A stretch of DNA of 64,000 bases from Pseudomonas fluorescens (GCF_003732425.1 NZ_MOBX01000013.1:1-64000); one strand, 5' to 3'; positions 1 to 8,364 are shown, numbered from the stretch's first letter. The notes: generated by a model from the letters alone, not told the origin. Made by a program: numbers and translations.

Positions 1-92
1 CCGAAGGCTCGGGCCGCGATCGGACGATCTTTTGACTTTGATTTTTCTAAAACAAAATCAAAAGATCGTCCGATCGCGGCCCGAGCCTTCGG
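1..92. repeat. Long REP-like palindrome
   Basis: A perfect 35-base inverted repeat (1-35 and 58-92) with a 22-base loop, followed by the common REP end GGCAGCTCCTACAGG. It is a longer variant of the REP found at 16096, 22180, 40456 and 45833, carrying extra bases inside each arm. It lies just upstream of the threonine dehydratase gene. Confidence 0.8.
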
Positions 93-135
93 CAGCTCCT
101 ACAGGGACCGTGTGAATTCTGCCAAGGAGATGTTC

Positions 136-1149
136 ATGAGTTACACATACGATCAGCAAACCCTGCTTGAGCACTACGTGAAAAAGATCCTCGCCGCGCC
201 GGTGTACGACCTCGCGGTGCGCACGCCTTTGCAAGCGGCGCCGGCGCTGTCGGAGGCGCTGGGCAACCGGATTCTGCTCAAGCGCGAAGACCTGCAACCA
301 ACGTTCTCCTTCAAGATCCGTGGCGCCTACAACAAACTGGTGCAACTCAGTGACGAGCAAAAGGCGCGCGGGGTGATCACGGCATCGGCTGGCAATCACG
401 CGCAAGGCGTGGCGCTGGCAGCGCGTGAGCTGGGCATCGCAGCGACCATCGTCATGCCAGCGACTACGCCGGAACTGAAAGTGCTGGGTGTGCGCAGTCG
501 TGGCGCTGAAGCGTTGCTGCACGGCGAGAGTTTCCCGTTCGCGCTGGCCCATGCGCTGCAATTGGCAGAACAGAGCGGACGCACCTTCGTGTCGCCGTTC
601 GATGACCCGGAGGTGATCGCCGGGCAGGGCACCGTGGCAATGGAAATTCTTCGTCAGCATCAAGGTGCGCTGGACGCGATTTTTATCCCGGTGGGCGGCG
701 GCGGTCTGATCGCCGGCATCGCGGCCTACGTCAAATACCTGCGCCCGGAAGTACGGATCATCGGTGTCGAGTCGGAACACTCAGCGTGCCTGAAGGCAGC
801 GCTGGAAGCGGATCAGCGCGTGGTGCTGCCGAGCGTCGGCACCTTCGCCGATGGCGTGGCGGTAGCGCAGATTGGCGCGTTCGGATTTGAGGTTTGCCGC
901 TTTTGCGTCGACGAGGTGATCACCGTCAGCAACGACGACCTCTGCGCAGCGATCAAGAATATCTACGACGATACCCGCTCGATCACCGAACCTTCCGGCG
1001 CCTTGGCCGTGGCCGGTATCAAGCAATACGTAGCGCGAAAGGGGGTGCGCGAGCAGACATTCGTGGCGATCGACTCGGGCGCCAATATCAACTTCGACAG
1101 CCTGCGCCATGTCGCCGAGCGCGCCGCGGTGTGCGGCGTCTCGGCGTGA
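136..1149 (+). CDS. Threonine dehydratase, catalytic domain only
   Basis: A 337-residue PLP-dependent fold type II enzyme that should deaminate L-threonine (and probably L-serine) to 2-oxobutanoate and ammonia in the cytoplasm. The PLP lysine lies in PTFSFKIRGAYNK (about K60), the substrate loop in SAGNHAQGVA, and the phosphate-binding glycine run in PVGGGG. Biosynthetic IlvA is about 500 residues with C-terminal ACT-like regulatory domains. This protein stops after the catalytic domain, so isoleucine feedback is not expected, which fits a catabolic or second-copy role. I chose the ATG at 136 because AAGGAG sits six bases upstream; an ATG at 130 touches that site. It is a single gene; the next gene is convergent. 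Confidence 0.9.
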   Translation: MSYTYDQQTLLEHYVKKILAAPVYDLAVRTPLQAAPALSEALGNRILLKREDLQPTFSFKIRGAYNKLVQLSDEQKARGVITASAGNHAQGVALAARELGIAATIVMPATTPELKVLGVRSRGAEALLHGESFPFALAHALQLAEQSGRTFVSPFDDPEVIAGQGTVAMEILRQHQGALDAIFIPVGGGGLIAGIAAYVKYLRPEVRIIGVESEHSACLKAALEADQRVVLPSVGTFADGVAVAQIGAFGFEVCRFCVDEVITVSNDDLCAAIKNIYDDTRSITEPSGALAVAGIKQYVARKGVREQTFVAIDSGANINFDSLRHVAERAAVCGVSA

Positions 1150-1155
1150 AGGGGC

Positions 1156-1461
1156 TTACGGCAGCAAAGGGCGCAGAAAGCTGCGCTCGTAGCTGACGAT
1201 GAACTTCTTCTCGACCAGGCTGGCAACCAGTGCGGTGCTCTCCGGGTCGGTCATGGCGATGTGCCGATAGCTTTCGTAATCCGCCAGCGACGGAAAACTA
1301 AACAGGCAATAGGCGATATTGCTGGCGCCTTCGGACGGCAAAAAATAGCCGTGATGAGTGCCGCCCAAGCGCTCGACGATGCCGAGCCAGGCCTTGGCGT
1401 AGGCCTCGAACTCGGGCAATTGGTAGGGATCAATGACATATCGGACGTGGCAGGTAATCAA
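1156..1461 (-). CDS. NIPSNAP family protein
   Basis: A protein of about 101 residues beginning ITCHVRYVIDP, with the compact alpha/beta ferredoxin-like pattern of the NIPSNAP family (dimeric alpha/beta barrel superfamily). The role in bacteria is not established. AAGGA directly abuts a GTG (1470), so the TTG at 1461, nine bases after the Shine-Dalgarno, is the better start and matches the usual family N-terminus. It lies 21 bases downstream of ecotin on the same strand and could share its transcript. Its 3' end is convergent with the threonine dehydratase gene, six bases away. Confidence 0.85.
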   Translation of the reverse strand: MITCHVRYVIDPYQLPEFEAYAKAWLGIVERLGGTHHGYFLPSEGASNIAYCLFSFPSLADYESYRHIAMTDPESTALVASLVEKKFIVSYERSFLRPLLP

Positions 1462-1482
1462 ACGACGCACTCCTTGTTCGGG

Positions 1483-1968
1483 TTATTCCTGCAGGGCTGT
1501 ACCGACCTTGTCCGAGGCCGACCAGATGCGATAACGCACCTCGACGTCCGACGGCGCATACACCACGACCGGCAATTTGCTGTTGTACCGCAGCATGAAG
1601 CCGTCACCGACGACCGGCACGAAGGCGCGTTTCTTCTGGCTGCCGGGCGGGCAGGCCATCATCGTGCTCATCGGCCCGATGACTTTTTCCAGGCGATATA
1701 ACGGATAACCCCAGCCTTCAAGATTCTTCTCATCGAGAACGCCGCCCAAACGCTGGCGATTGCAGTCCACTTCCAACGTTTTGCCGGCGAGAACTTCCAC
1801 CTGGAAGTTCTCTTCCTGCTCTTGCTTGGGCAAGTGAATGACCTGGCGGGTGAACCCGGCTTCAGCCTTCGGATACGGCGCAACGTCTTCAAGCTTGGCG
1901 GCGTGGGCGAGGGTGGACAGGCTGGCAACAAACAAGCCGGTGGTCGCGTAAACGCGTAAAGAACCCAT
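1483..1968 (-). CDS. eco: Ecotin, periplasmic serine protease inhibitor
   Basis: A 161-residue secreted inhibitor of trypsin-fold serine proteases. It has an N-terminal signal peptide ([13 protein letters not shown] to AHA, about residues 1-22), then the ecotin core starting [11 protein letters not shown]. The primary reactive loop STMMACPPG carries the P1 methionine as in the E. coli protein, with the two cysteines that brace the loop (ECDC-type positions VDCNRQ and MACPPG). It acts as a periplasmic dimer protecting the cell from host or competitor proteases. The ATG at 1968 has GGAGG five bases upstream; the longer open frame to 2265 has no support. A cluster of TTGCAA repeats at 2028-2090 lies in its promoter region. 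Confidence 0.95.
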   Translation of the reverse strand: MGSLRVYATTGLFVASLSTLAHAAKLEDVAPYPKAEAGFTRQVIHLPKQEQEENFQVEVLAGKTLEVDCNRQRLGGVLDEKNLEGWGYPLYRLEKVIGPMSTMMACPPGSQKKRAFVPVVGDGFMLRYNSKLPVVVYAPSDVEVRYRIWSASDKVGTALQE

Positions 1969-2027
1969 GGAGGCCTCCGTGCGGGTGTAGGGTAGATGAC
2001 GGGCATTCTTACCGTCATGGGCCGTGA

Positions 2028-2090
2028 TTGCAAACCAGTGTCGAGTTGCAAATTGCAGTGCTGGCAGGGGCGATTCTTGCAATTTGCAAA
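2028..2090. promoter_or_regulatory. Operator-like TTGCAA inverted repeat cluster
   Basis: A perfect 12-base inverted repeat, TTGCAAATTGCA (2046-2057) and TGCAATTTGCAA (2078-2089), with a 20-base spacer, plus a further ATTGCAAA at about 2031. It lies 60-120 bases upstream of the ecotin start, where a regulator would bind. The rest of the 368-base space between eco and the DUF1652 gene shows nothing else I can name. Function is inference. Confidence 0.4.
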
Positions 2091-2336
2091 TAGCCAAATA
2101 CTGGCACCGCCGCCAAGTGCTTGATTTCATGAGGGTAGAAATCAACCGATGAAAGGCACGCTTTATGCGTCGTTTCAGTGCGGCGCACCGGACTTGGGCG
2201 CCTACACTCCAATGGGCATTTCGCAGTACCACCGCTTGTCGCACCCAGGGAAACAGCGGGGACACACCCGTGCAGGGTCAGCATCGGTCAGCGTGAATAC
2301 TTGATTGGCATCTCACAGTAAGGAGAGGGTTTCGCC

Positions 2337-2606
2337 ATGTTTCTGTCTGCCTTGGAACTACGCAACATCATTGAAAGCAGTTTTCTGCCGAAACGCTGCC
2401 AGTGCACGCTGTCGCCGGACTTGTCGATGACCGTCAAGGTTTTCGGCGATCACCAGACCGATCAGGTCGATCTGTTGGTCAGTGGCATCGACGCCAGCCA
2501 CCTCAATGGCTGTCGTGAAATCAATGAACTGATCGCCGGGCTGCGATCGGATCTGAACCAGCAAACTGTGCAACATCATTACAGCCCACGCTCCAGAGTC
2601 GTCTAA
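2337..2606 (+). CDS. DUF1652 family protein
   Basis: An 89-residue small soluble protein with the ELRNIIESSFLPKRCQC N-terminus typical of DUF1652, a family almost confined to Pseudomonas. No enzymatic motif is visible and the function is unknown. GGAGAGG lies about nine bases before the ATG. Its stop overlaps by four bases the 3' end of the convergent membrane protein gene. Confidence 0.85.
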   Translation: MFLSALELRNIIESSFLPKRCQCTLSPDLSMTVKVFGDHQTDQVDLLVSGIDASHLNGCREINELIAGLRSDLNQQTVQHHYSPRSRVV

Positions 2607-3001
2607 CGCACCGTTTCACCCAGTTCGACCGTCACGCGCCGGGCCTGCACAAAACCAAGGCCCAGCGCGAACTCGACCAGCACCGCGAGCAAAATCCCGG
2701 GGCCGGCATGACCGTTGAGCCATTCCGCAAAGCCCAGCACTGCCAAACCAAAACAACCGACGATAAACCCGTTGCTCAGCGCATTGCGCCCCAGCGACGG
2801 CGGCGCGTTGCGCACCAGATAAAACATCACCCCCAGCGCCGCAAACAGCACCGCACTGCGCCGCGCGACAAACCCGGCAGCGTCGGAATACTCGATGCTC
2901 CAGATCGCCAGCAGACTCTCCGGGAAAATGCCCCAGGCCAACGCCAGCAAAAAACACAACGAACAAGTTAAGCCCGACAACGTGCGAAACGACAACTGCA
3001 T
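2603..3001 (-). CDS. Small integral membrane protein, unknown function
   Basis: A 132-residue protein with four predicted hydrophobic helices (about residues 8-28, 43-62, 74-93 and 103-122), so a compact four-helix inner-membrane protein. I do not recognise a functional family; the layout resembles small DoxX/DUF4345-like membrane proteins but no diagnostic motif is seen. The start at 3001 is preceded by AAGGA at a normal distance; the open frame upstream to 3109 lacks a ribosome site. Confidence 0.65.
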   Translation of the reverse strand: MQLSFRTLSGLTCSLCFLLALAWGIFPESLLAIWSIEYSDAAGFVARRSAVLFAALGVMFYLVRNAPPSLGRNALSNGFIVGCFGLAVLGFAEWLNGHAGPGILLAVLVEFALGLGFVQARRVTVELGETVR

Positions 3002-3090
3002 GGCGAATCCTTGCGGCAGTGAGGAGGGCTCCGAGCATAACCGCCGAAACTCCCCACGCCTACCGCAAACCCGCAAATCAGACGTTTCTG

Positions 3091-3360
3091 TCAGTTCTGG
3101 AAGCTGCACGCTTCAGACAATTTTCGGTAGCTGATTTCCTCAGGTCTACCGGCGTTGTCGATGTACTTCATGTCGGCCGTGACCACCTTGCACAGTTGCG
3201 TTGGCGGCTCGGTCAACGACACCACTTTGGCCACATGCAGTGGCATGCCGTACTCATACGGCACGGCTTTGGACGTGGCAGAGGTGTCGTTGGCCTGGGC
3301 CAGCCCGGTAAACGCGGTGCAGGCGAGGGCGGCGGTGAGCAATAAAGGACGAATGTTCAT
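3091..3360 (-). CDS. DUF2790 family exported protein
   Basis: An 89-residue secreted protein: signal peptide (about residues 1-22, ending GLAQA), then a short mature domain with the conserved YEYGMPLHVAKVVSL block and a C-terminal region with two cysteines (LCKVV and EACSF). This matches DUF2790, a Pseudomonas family of small periplasmic proteins, many of which respond to metal or envelope stress; the function is unknown. The ATG at 3360 has AGGA nearby and gives a proper signal peptide, unlike the longer frame. Confidence 0.8.
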   Translation of the reverse strand: MNIRPLLLTAALACTAFTGLAQANDTSATSKAVPYEYGMPLHVAKVVSLTEPPTQLCKVVTADMKYIDNAGRPEEISYRKLSEACSFQN

Positions 3361-3679
3361 GAAAGGACTCCCGTGTGGCGGTTCTAGCGTTCGGCGTGAT
3401 TCACCCGAACCTGCCGCACCGGGCAACAGCCAAAACGGCTGAGGGCGTGCGGTTCAGTAGAGTTTTTGACCACGGCGTTAAGGGATGGTTAACCGGGCTG
3501 AACGCCGGCTGTCAGGGAGTGGGTGGTTTTCTTAGGGATGTTTGGCGAATTCCTACAAAGGCTGGTGCCTTGTCTGCTTTCGTCGGCTGGAGCGGGGCGG
3601 TTATTGTCGGTTGCCGCTGCAAAATCAGTGGTTCGGGTTTGGTCACCTGGGAATAATCGATTGCATATGTGCCATCATT

Positions 3680-3850
3680 TGCACCGCGGAGTTCTTTGAC
3701 CGTGAAGTGCATAGCTGTGGCGGCCGTGTGCAGGACGCCTTCGGGCGAGCTGAGTTGATTGTTCTCGGTTGACCAAGCCTGTACACGGTCCGCCTCCCAC
3801 CGTTTGGTCACGGTGTCGGCGGTTACTTTTGAAACAATCGAGTAATCAAC
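3680..3850. repeat. Island duplication, 5' flank copy 1
   Basis: About 170 bases running into the small gene at 3851 that recur, diverged, at 7345-7518 in front of the broken copy of that gene. Shared blocks include GTGCATAGCTGTGG, GTGCAGGACGCCTTCGGG and CTCCCACCGTTTGGTCAC. The rest of the space from 3361 to 3680 shows no gene I can support. Confidence 0.7.
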
Positions 3851-4147
3851 ATGCCAATAATCAAACTGCTACAAAACCGCTATCTCCCCCTAAGCAGCAA
3901 CGTCACCGAAACCCCGACGCTACTCATCGACACCCAAGCCAACCCGAAAGACATCCTCGAAGCCGCCGTCCAGCGCATCCGCGCCGCCGCCGACCTGCTC
4001 GAAACCCTGCATTGCCTGTGCTTCAAGCACGCTGATGTGCAGGACATTCCCCACATCACCCATGCGCTTTACCTGCTGACGCAGGATGGCAATGATCTGC
4101 TGCAGGTGGCGCAGCAGGAGATGTTGAGTTGGAAGGCGCCGGTTTGA
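3851..4147 (+). CDS. Small Pseudomonas protein, DUF3077-like
   Basis: A 98-residue soluble protein that looks helical, with the central segment AADLLETLHCLCFKHADV and a C-terminal helix ending WKAPV. Its size and LL-C pattern recall the DUF3077/DUF6124 group of small Pseudomonas proteins of unknown function; this assignment is tentative. It is the only plus-strand gene at the left edge of the T6SS effector island. A broken copy lies at 7519-7820 and a third 3'-end fragment at 8250-8285, so its sequence recurs at each segment boundary of the array. Confidence 0.6.
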   Translation: MPIIKLLQNRYLPLSSNVTETPTLLIDTQANPKDILEAAVQRIRAAADLLETLHCLCFKHADVQDIPHITHALYLLTQDGNDLLQVAQQEMLSWKAPV

Positions 4148-4199
4148 TGAGAAATTGAAAGGACTCAGCCACGGGGCGGAGTGAGAAACGACCCGTGTT

Positions 4200-4640
4200 T
4201 CAGCGTGGTAAGGATTTCGTTGAGTGAGGACGCGGATCCAGCACCGTCGATGCCCACTCCAACTCGATGCGATTGTTCGGCAGAAAATAGACATGCAACG
4301 TGTCATCGCCACGGTTGCGTGAAGGCAAGTGCACTTGCACTTCGTGTCTTTCGATCTTTATCCCCAGATCCTCTTGAGCTTTAGACATGCTCAGAAGCCA
4401 CGCAACCTTAGCGGTGTTGCCATCGATGCTCCAACAGCAGGTCACGCCTCCGTTACCGCCCCAGTGACCATTTACCCAATAGCTGCCGATGGGACGATCA
4501 ATGTAGTTGTGGGATGTAAGGGCAGCACCGGGAGTACGAACACGGTCATGAATTAGAGATGTCACAAAAGCGGCCAGCAGCACTGTCGCGCAGATCAATA
4601 TCTTCGAGCGACTGGACATGGGCGTCTGACTGAATCGCAT
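4200..4640 (-). CDS. DUF3304 protein, candidate T6SS immunity (copy A)
   Basis: A 146-residue protein with an N-terminal membrane anchor or uncleaved signal (SKILICATVLLAAFVTSLI), then the DUF3304 signature: TSHNYIDRPIGSYWVNG, a glycine run and CC pair in GGVTCCWSIDG. DUF3304 proteins are usually lipoproteins or anchored periplasmic proteins. Position downstream of a T6SS lipase suggests an immunity role, which is inference. The start at 4640 sits five bases after the stop of the upstream paralogue, so translation is probably coupled. The longer reading frame to 4808 lies inside that paralogue and is spurious. Confidence 0.75.
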   Translation of the reverse strand: MRFSQTPMSSRSKILICATVLLAAFVTSLIHDRVRTPGAALTSHNYIDRPIGSYWVNGHWGGNGGVTCCWSIDGNTAKVAWLLSMSKAQEDLGIKIERHEVQVHLPSRNRGDDTLHVYFLPNNRIELEWASTVLDPRPHSTKSLPR

Positions 4641-4644
4641 ATTC

Positions 4645-5136
4645 TTACTGCGCCTCACTGCTTTCCGAAACAGCTTTGGTTGGTCGGGGTTCAAATGGGC
4701 TAAACAAGTCAGGACTCCATCCGAGCCGTACTTTATTACCCGGATCAAAGCGCACATGCAGGTACTGATCGTGTGGGCCACGCTGGGGAAGCGAAAGCTG
4801 AACTTCATGGTGCTCTTCTACCGCGCCCTGTATTTGCTGCTGTTTGGTCATGTCCAATATCCAGGTGACTTTGGCTGTGTCTCCCTCAAATTTTGAGCAG
4901 CACATAATCCCACCGCCGCCGTTGGCAAAAAGGTTCCCACCCCAAAATCCATTGACCCAGAAACTGAAAATCGGTCGCTCCATATGGTTTTCCGAAGTCA
5001 CCATTGCACCTGGCGTGCGGAACAGTGCGAGGATTTGGGGGGTGGCGTAGCTAAGCAGCAATACCAGTACAGCTAGGGCTATTCGTCTTCGTCGCCATAT
5101 TCGTTTTCGACGTGCGTCCGCAGCAATATCTATCAA
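4645..5136 (-). CDS. DUF3304 protein, candidate T6SS immunity (copy B)
   Basis: A 163-residue paralogue of copy A. It has a strongly basic N-terminus (RRKRIWRRRR), one membrane helix (IALAVLVLLLSYATPQIL), then SENHMERPIFSFWVNG and GGGIMCCSKFEG. The basic stretch before the helix predicts a periplasmic C-terminal domain, where a lipase effector would act. No ATG is available in frame; the best start is the TTG at 5136, with GGAA about ten bases upstream, and this start is uncertain. The 190 bases to the next gene upstream hold no other gene I can support. Confidence 0.7.
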   Translation of the reverse strand: MIDIAADARRKRIWRRRRIALAVLVLLLSYATPQILALFRTPGAMVTSENHMERPIFSFWVNGFWGGNLFANGGGGIMCCSKFEGDTAKVTWILDMTKQQQIQGAVEEHHEVQLSLPQRGPHDQYLHVRFDPGNKVRLGWSPDLFSPFEPRPTKAVSESSEAQ

Positions 5137-5328
5137 ATGACTAAAATTCCAAGGTAATAGGTTACATTCCGGCTTTATGCCTGGAGAGGACTTTACCGAT
5201 CGCGAACCGATGAGTCACACTTCAAATTTTCCTGGATTAGAATCAAGAGGGTTGCTTTAACTTGGATATAGTAAGCTTATGAGGAGGCTGCACATGCCGC
5301 TACCAAGCTGAGGATCTCCAACATTTAA

Positions 5329-6285
5329 TCAAACAGCGAGACCACGCTCGCGTTCCAAATCAATCAATCTTGTCGTTGGACCATCCGCTTCCAGTCGTTC
5401 AGTCACGACAGTGGGCCAACGGTTGCGCGAACGACGCTTTGCTCTTTCATAAACAAAGTCTTGAATCTTGTTTGATGGATAGAAGACTATATTGTTTAGT
5501 AGCATTAAAAAATCAGTGCCAGTTAAGTAATTGCTTCCATCTCCAGCTTCTTTTTTTTCACGAATGATTTTTCTCCATGCGCCTAAGTATTCAGATTGTT
5601 TTAAGTTTAGGTCTAACTGGCTTTTTACAAAGTCATCCGATTCGCTATGAGCTCCAGTGTGGTCGAACCATGGGCCGTTGTTCATATAAGAGCGAATATA
5701 TTCCCAAAAACCTTTCTGCATTTCTAAAGACTTTCCCGCCGGCGTACCAATGCTCACCATAATTTCGTTTTCAGGTTCTCCCAGGCGCTTCATTAATACT
5801 TCAAGCGAGGCGTTTCGGATGCTCCCAGAATAAAGGCCAACCATGTCGAACTCGCAAGCTACAGCCTCTATTCCCTTCCAAGGAGTATGATAGAGCTCTC
5901 CTTCGTTGTCGAAATAGACTTCCTGTGTTCGTCGATTGAAAATTATGGGAAGTGGTAAAGCGCGTCTTGTTTCGATGATGATTGGAACAATGAACAACGG
6001 TATCCCGAAAAGTAACATCCAGCCCACTCCGTCCCACTTGCCCAGTAAAGCCATCCAAACGCCAATGATGAGTGCGATTAGAGCTGGAACTCCCCCGAGA
6101 AGCCCACTAAGCAAGCCGCGGTTTCGATCACTGCCAATTTTTAGTGAAAGATAGTGTTCTGTGTGTTCATCAGTTATAAAAAGCTCAAGAGGGTGCTCTC
6201 CCGTAGACTCGTCGTCACTAAGAACTGCGGTAGGAGCATCACCATATTTCGCCATGATTTTTTTCATTGCCGTTCTTAAAGCCAT
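5329..6285 (-). CDS. DUF6708-like membrane protein (intact paralogue)
   Basis: A 318-residue protein. An N-terminal soluble region (ELFITDEHTEHYLSL) is followed by two hydrophobic helices (about residues 65-110), then PLPIIFNRRTQEVYFD, a linker with YHTPWKGIEAVACEF, and FWEYIRSYMNNGPWFD. This matches my recollection of DUF6708 proteins that accompany T6SS effectors; the family call is moderate. The C-terminus ends DLERERGLAV. The start at 6285 shares the leader AAGGAAATRGCATG with its paralogue, which fixes both starts. Role as immunity or effector accessory is inference from position. Confidence 0.75.
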   Translation of the reverse strand: MALRTAMKKIMAKYGDAPTAVLSDDESTGEHPLELFITDEHTEHYLSLKIGSDRNRGLLSGLLGGVPALIALIIGVWMALLGKWDGVGWMLLFGIPLFIVPIIIETRRALPLPIIFNRRTQEVYFDNEGELYHTPWKGIEAVACEFDMVGLYSGSIRNASLEVLMKRLGEPENEIMVSIGTPAGKSLEMQKGFWEYIRSYMNNGPWFDHTGAHSESDDFVKSQLDLNLKQSEYLGAWRKIIREKKEAGDGSNYLTGTDFLMLLNNIVFYPSNKIQDFVYERAKRRSRNRWPTVVTERLEADGPTTRLIDLERERGLAV

Positions 6286-6371
6286 GCCATTTCCTTGACT
6301 TCGATGGGCGGTATTGCGTGCCTTCAAGTAAGGAGTAGTAAGCTATTACCTTTCGGTTTCGTGATCATAAG

Positions 6372-7327
6372 TCAAACAGAAAAACCGCGCTCGCGTTCTA
6401 AGTCTATGAGTCTAAGTGTGGGGCCGTCTTGATGTAAGCGTTCTGTAACTATTTCTGGCCATAAGTTTCGTGTTTTTCTCTGTACATAATTGTATGTGAA
6501 GTCTTGTATAGCATTGGTTGGAAAAAAATTAAATGTCCAATAAACATAAAAGCGTCAGATGCAGTTAAGTAGTTAGAGTGTCCGGATTTGACTTTTTTAT
6601 CTGTGATCGTTTTTTTCCAGTATCCCAAAAAGTCTGACGGTCTAATATTGCTCGAAAGCGTTTTCTTTATGAATTCATCGGATTCTGCGTGGTTGCCATT
6701 TTCATCAAACCATGGGCCATTATTCATGTAGCTGCGAATGTATTCCCAAAACCCTTTTTGCATATCAAGTGTCTTGCCCATTGGGGAGCTCAAACTAACC
6801 ATAAGAGCATTTTCAGGGTCGCCTAGACGTTTTACTAGTATTTCGAGAGAAGCGTTATTTATACCGCCCGTATAAATGCTTGTCATTTGAAATTCACACG
6901 CGATAGCTTGAATATTGTCCCATGGCGTATGATACAAATCACCATTTTGATCAAAATAAACTTCTTTTGTTCTGCGATTAAATAATACAGGTAAAGGCAG
7001 TGGTTTTCGCGTTTCAAAATAAAACGGAATAAGGAACATGGCCGCGGCAAAGAAAATACAAAGGCCTACAAGATCCCAACGGCCTTTTATGATCATCATA
7101 AATGCCAATGCAATACTTGCGAGAGATCCTACGCCTGCCGCTATACCTGTTATACCTCCTCTATCTGCATCTCCTGCCATCTTTAACGTTAAGTAATTCT
7201 CTGTATGTTCATCGGTGATAAATAGTTCGCATGGAGGTTGTCCGGTGCTCTCGCTGGCTTTCAATACGACGTTCGACGTGTTGCCGTACTTCGATGCTGC
7301 TTGGGCGATAAGGTTTTTTAGATCCAT
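6372..7327 (-). pseudogene. DUF6708-like paralogue with a 3' frameshift
   Basis: Paralogue of the gene at 5329-6285, with the same domain order (FITDEHTENYLTL, two hydrophobic helices, NRRTKEVYFD, WEYIRSYMNNGPWFD). The frame as written stops at 6449 after 292 residues. Inserting one base into the A7 run at 6522-6528 (T7 on the coding strand) restores FFPTNAIQDF and then ERLHQDGPTLRLIDLERERGFSV, ending at 6372, in register with the intact paralogue. So one base is missing relative to the ancestral gene. It could be a true inactivation, a phase-variable tract or an assembly error. About 80% of the protein is still encoded. Confidence 0.8.
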
Positions 7328-7344
7328 GCTATTTCCTTGATAAC

Positions 7345-7518
7345 ATTTGCACCGCTCGGATTTCTTTATCCGTGGAGTGCATAGCTGTGGCCGTGTGCAG
7401 GACGCCTTCGGGCGAGCTGAGTTTGAACCGTTCTACGTTGATCAAGCCTGTACACGGTCGCCTCCCACCGTTTGGTCACAGCTATGGCGATTACCTTCAA
7501 TACAGTTGAGTAATCAAA
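7345..7518. repeat. Island duplication, 5' flank copy 2
   Basis: Diverged second copy of the 3680-3850 segment, in the same orientation, leading into the broken small gene. It carries small indels relative to copy 1. Confidence 0.7.
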
Positions 7519-7820
7519 ATCCCAATAATTAAAATACTACAAAACCGCTATCTTCCCCTCATCAGCAACGTCACCGAAACCCCGACACTGCTTATCGACA
7601 CCCAAGCCAACCCAACCCTAAAGACATCCTCGAAGCCGCCGTCCAGCGCATCCGCGCCGCCGCAGACCTGCTCGAAACCCTGCATTGCCTGTGCTTCAAG
7701 CATGCCAACGTGCAGGACATTCCACACATCACCCATGCGCTTTACCTGCTGACGCAGGATGGCAATGATTTGCTGCAGGTTTCGCAGCAGCAGATGTTAA
7801 GTTGGAGGGCGCCGGTTTGA
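7519..7820 (+). pseudogene. Broken copy of the small DUF3077-like gene
   Basis: Nearly identical to the gene at 3851-4147 over its whole length, but the start codon position reads ATC instead of ATG, and a net insertion of five bases near 7614 (AACCCAACCCTAAAG where copy 1 has AACCCGAAAG) shifts the frame. Downstream of the shift the sequence still matches to the GGTTTGA stop at 7820. It is therefore a recent, non-functional duplicate. Confidence 0.85.
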
Positions 7821-7879
7821 TGAGAAATTGATAGGACGCAGCCACGGGACGGAGTGAGAAACGACCCGTGTTTCAGCGT

Positions 7880-8262
7880 GGCAAGGATCCAGCATCGTCG
7901 ATGCCCACATCAACTCGATACGATTGTTTGGCAGGTTCAAATGGGCTAAATAAGTCTGGACTCCACTTCAACTTAACAATATTCCCGGGTAGAAACGTAC
8001 GTGTAGATAAGATCAGTACGCTTTTGCAGGGGTAGAGGCATTGTCAGCTCATACTCTTCTTGCCTCATTCCTTGCTTAAACTGATCTTCTGTAGTGCTAC
8101 CGATCCACGAGACACGAGCCATCGCCCCCTCAATCCTTTGGCAGCACATAATTCCGCCACTGCCCCTTGCAGGTATATAGCAGCCCCAAAAGTCATTTAC
8201 CCAAAAACTTAAAATTGGATGTGTAATTCTCCGATGTCAGCATGGCGCCAGAAGCAGATAGT
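7880..8262 (-). pseudogene. Chimeric DUF3304 pseudogene
   Basis: Reading the minus strand in pieces gives ASGAMLTSENYT, then (after a frameshift) HPILSFWVNDFWG and GGIMCCQRIEG, then (after a second shift) HVRFYPGNIVKLKWSP and DLFSPFEP. These match the DUF3304 proteins at 4645-5136. The extreme 3' end (7880-7933) instead matches the end of the 4200-4640 gene, so the remnant joins the tail of copy A to the body of a copy-B-like gene. At least two frameshifts make it non-functional. Confidence 0.8.
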
Positions 8263-8285
8263 GAGGTGGAGACACCGGTTTGATA
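8250..8285 (+). repeat. Third remnant of the small gene 3' end
   Basis: The sequence around GCAGATAGTGAG through GACACCGGTTTGATAAG aligns, with small gaps, to the last 30 bases of the small gene copies at about 4117-4150 and 7787-7824. It marks another boundary of the duplicated units. Bases 8286-8364 contain no gene I can identify. Confidence 0.5.
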
Positions 8286-8364
8286 AGACTTTCGTAGTGG
8301 GCGTCGCCGAGGGTAGCGCAATAGCGTACCCACGGTTCCCTATCTGAGATTGATCGGAAAATAC

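Noticed and set aside
3512-3811. Minus-strand 99-residue open frame in the island flank
   Set aside because: It overlaps the duplicated flank; the matching second copy is disrupted by indels that break the frame, and no ribosome site or family motif is visible, so I treat it as repeat sequence.
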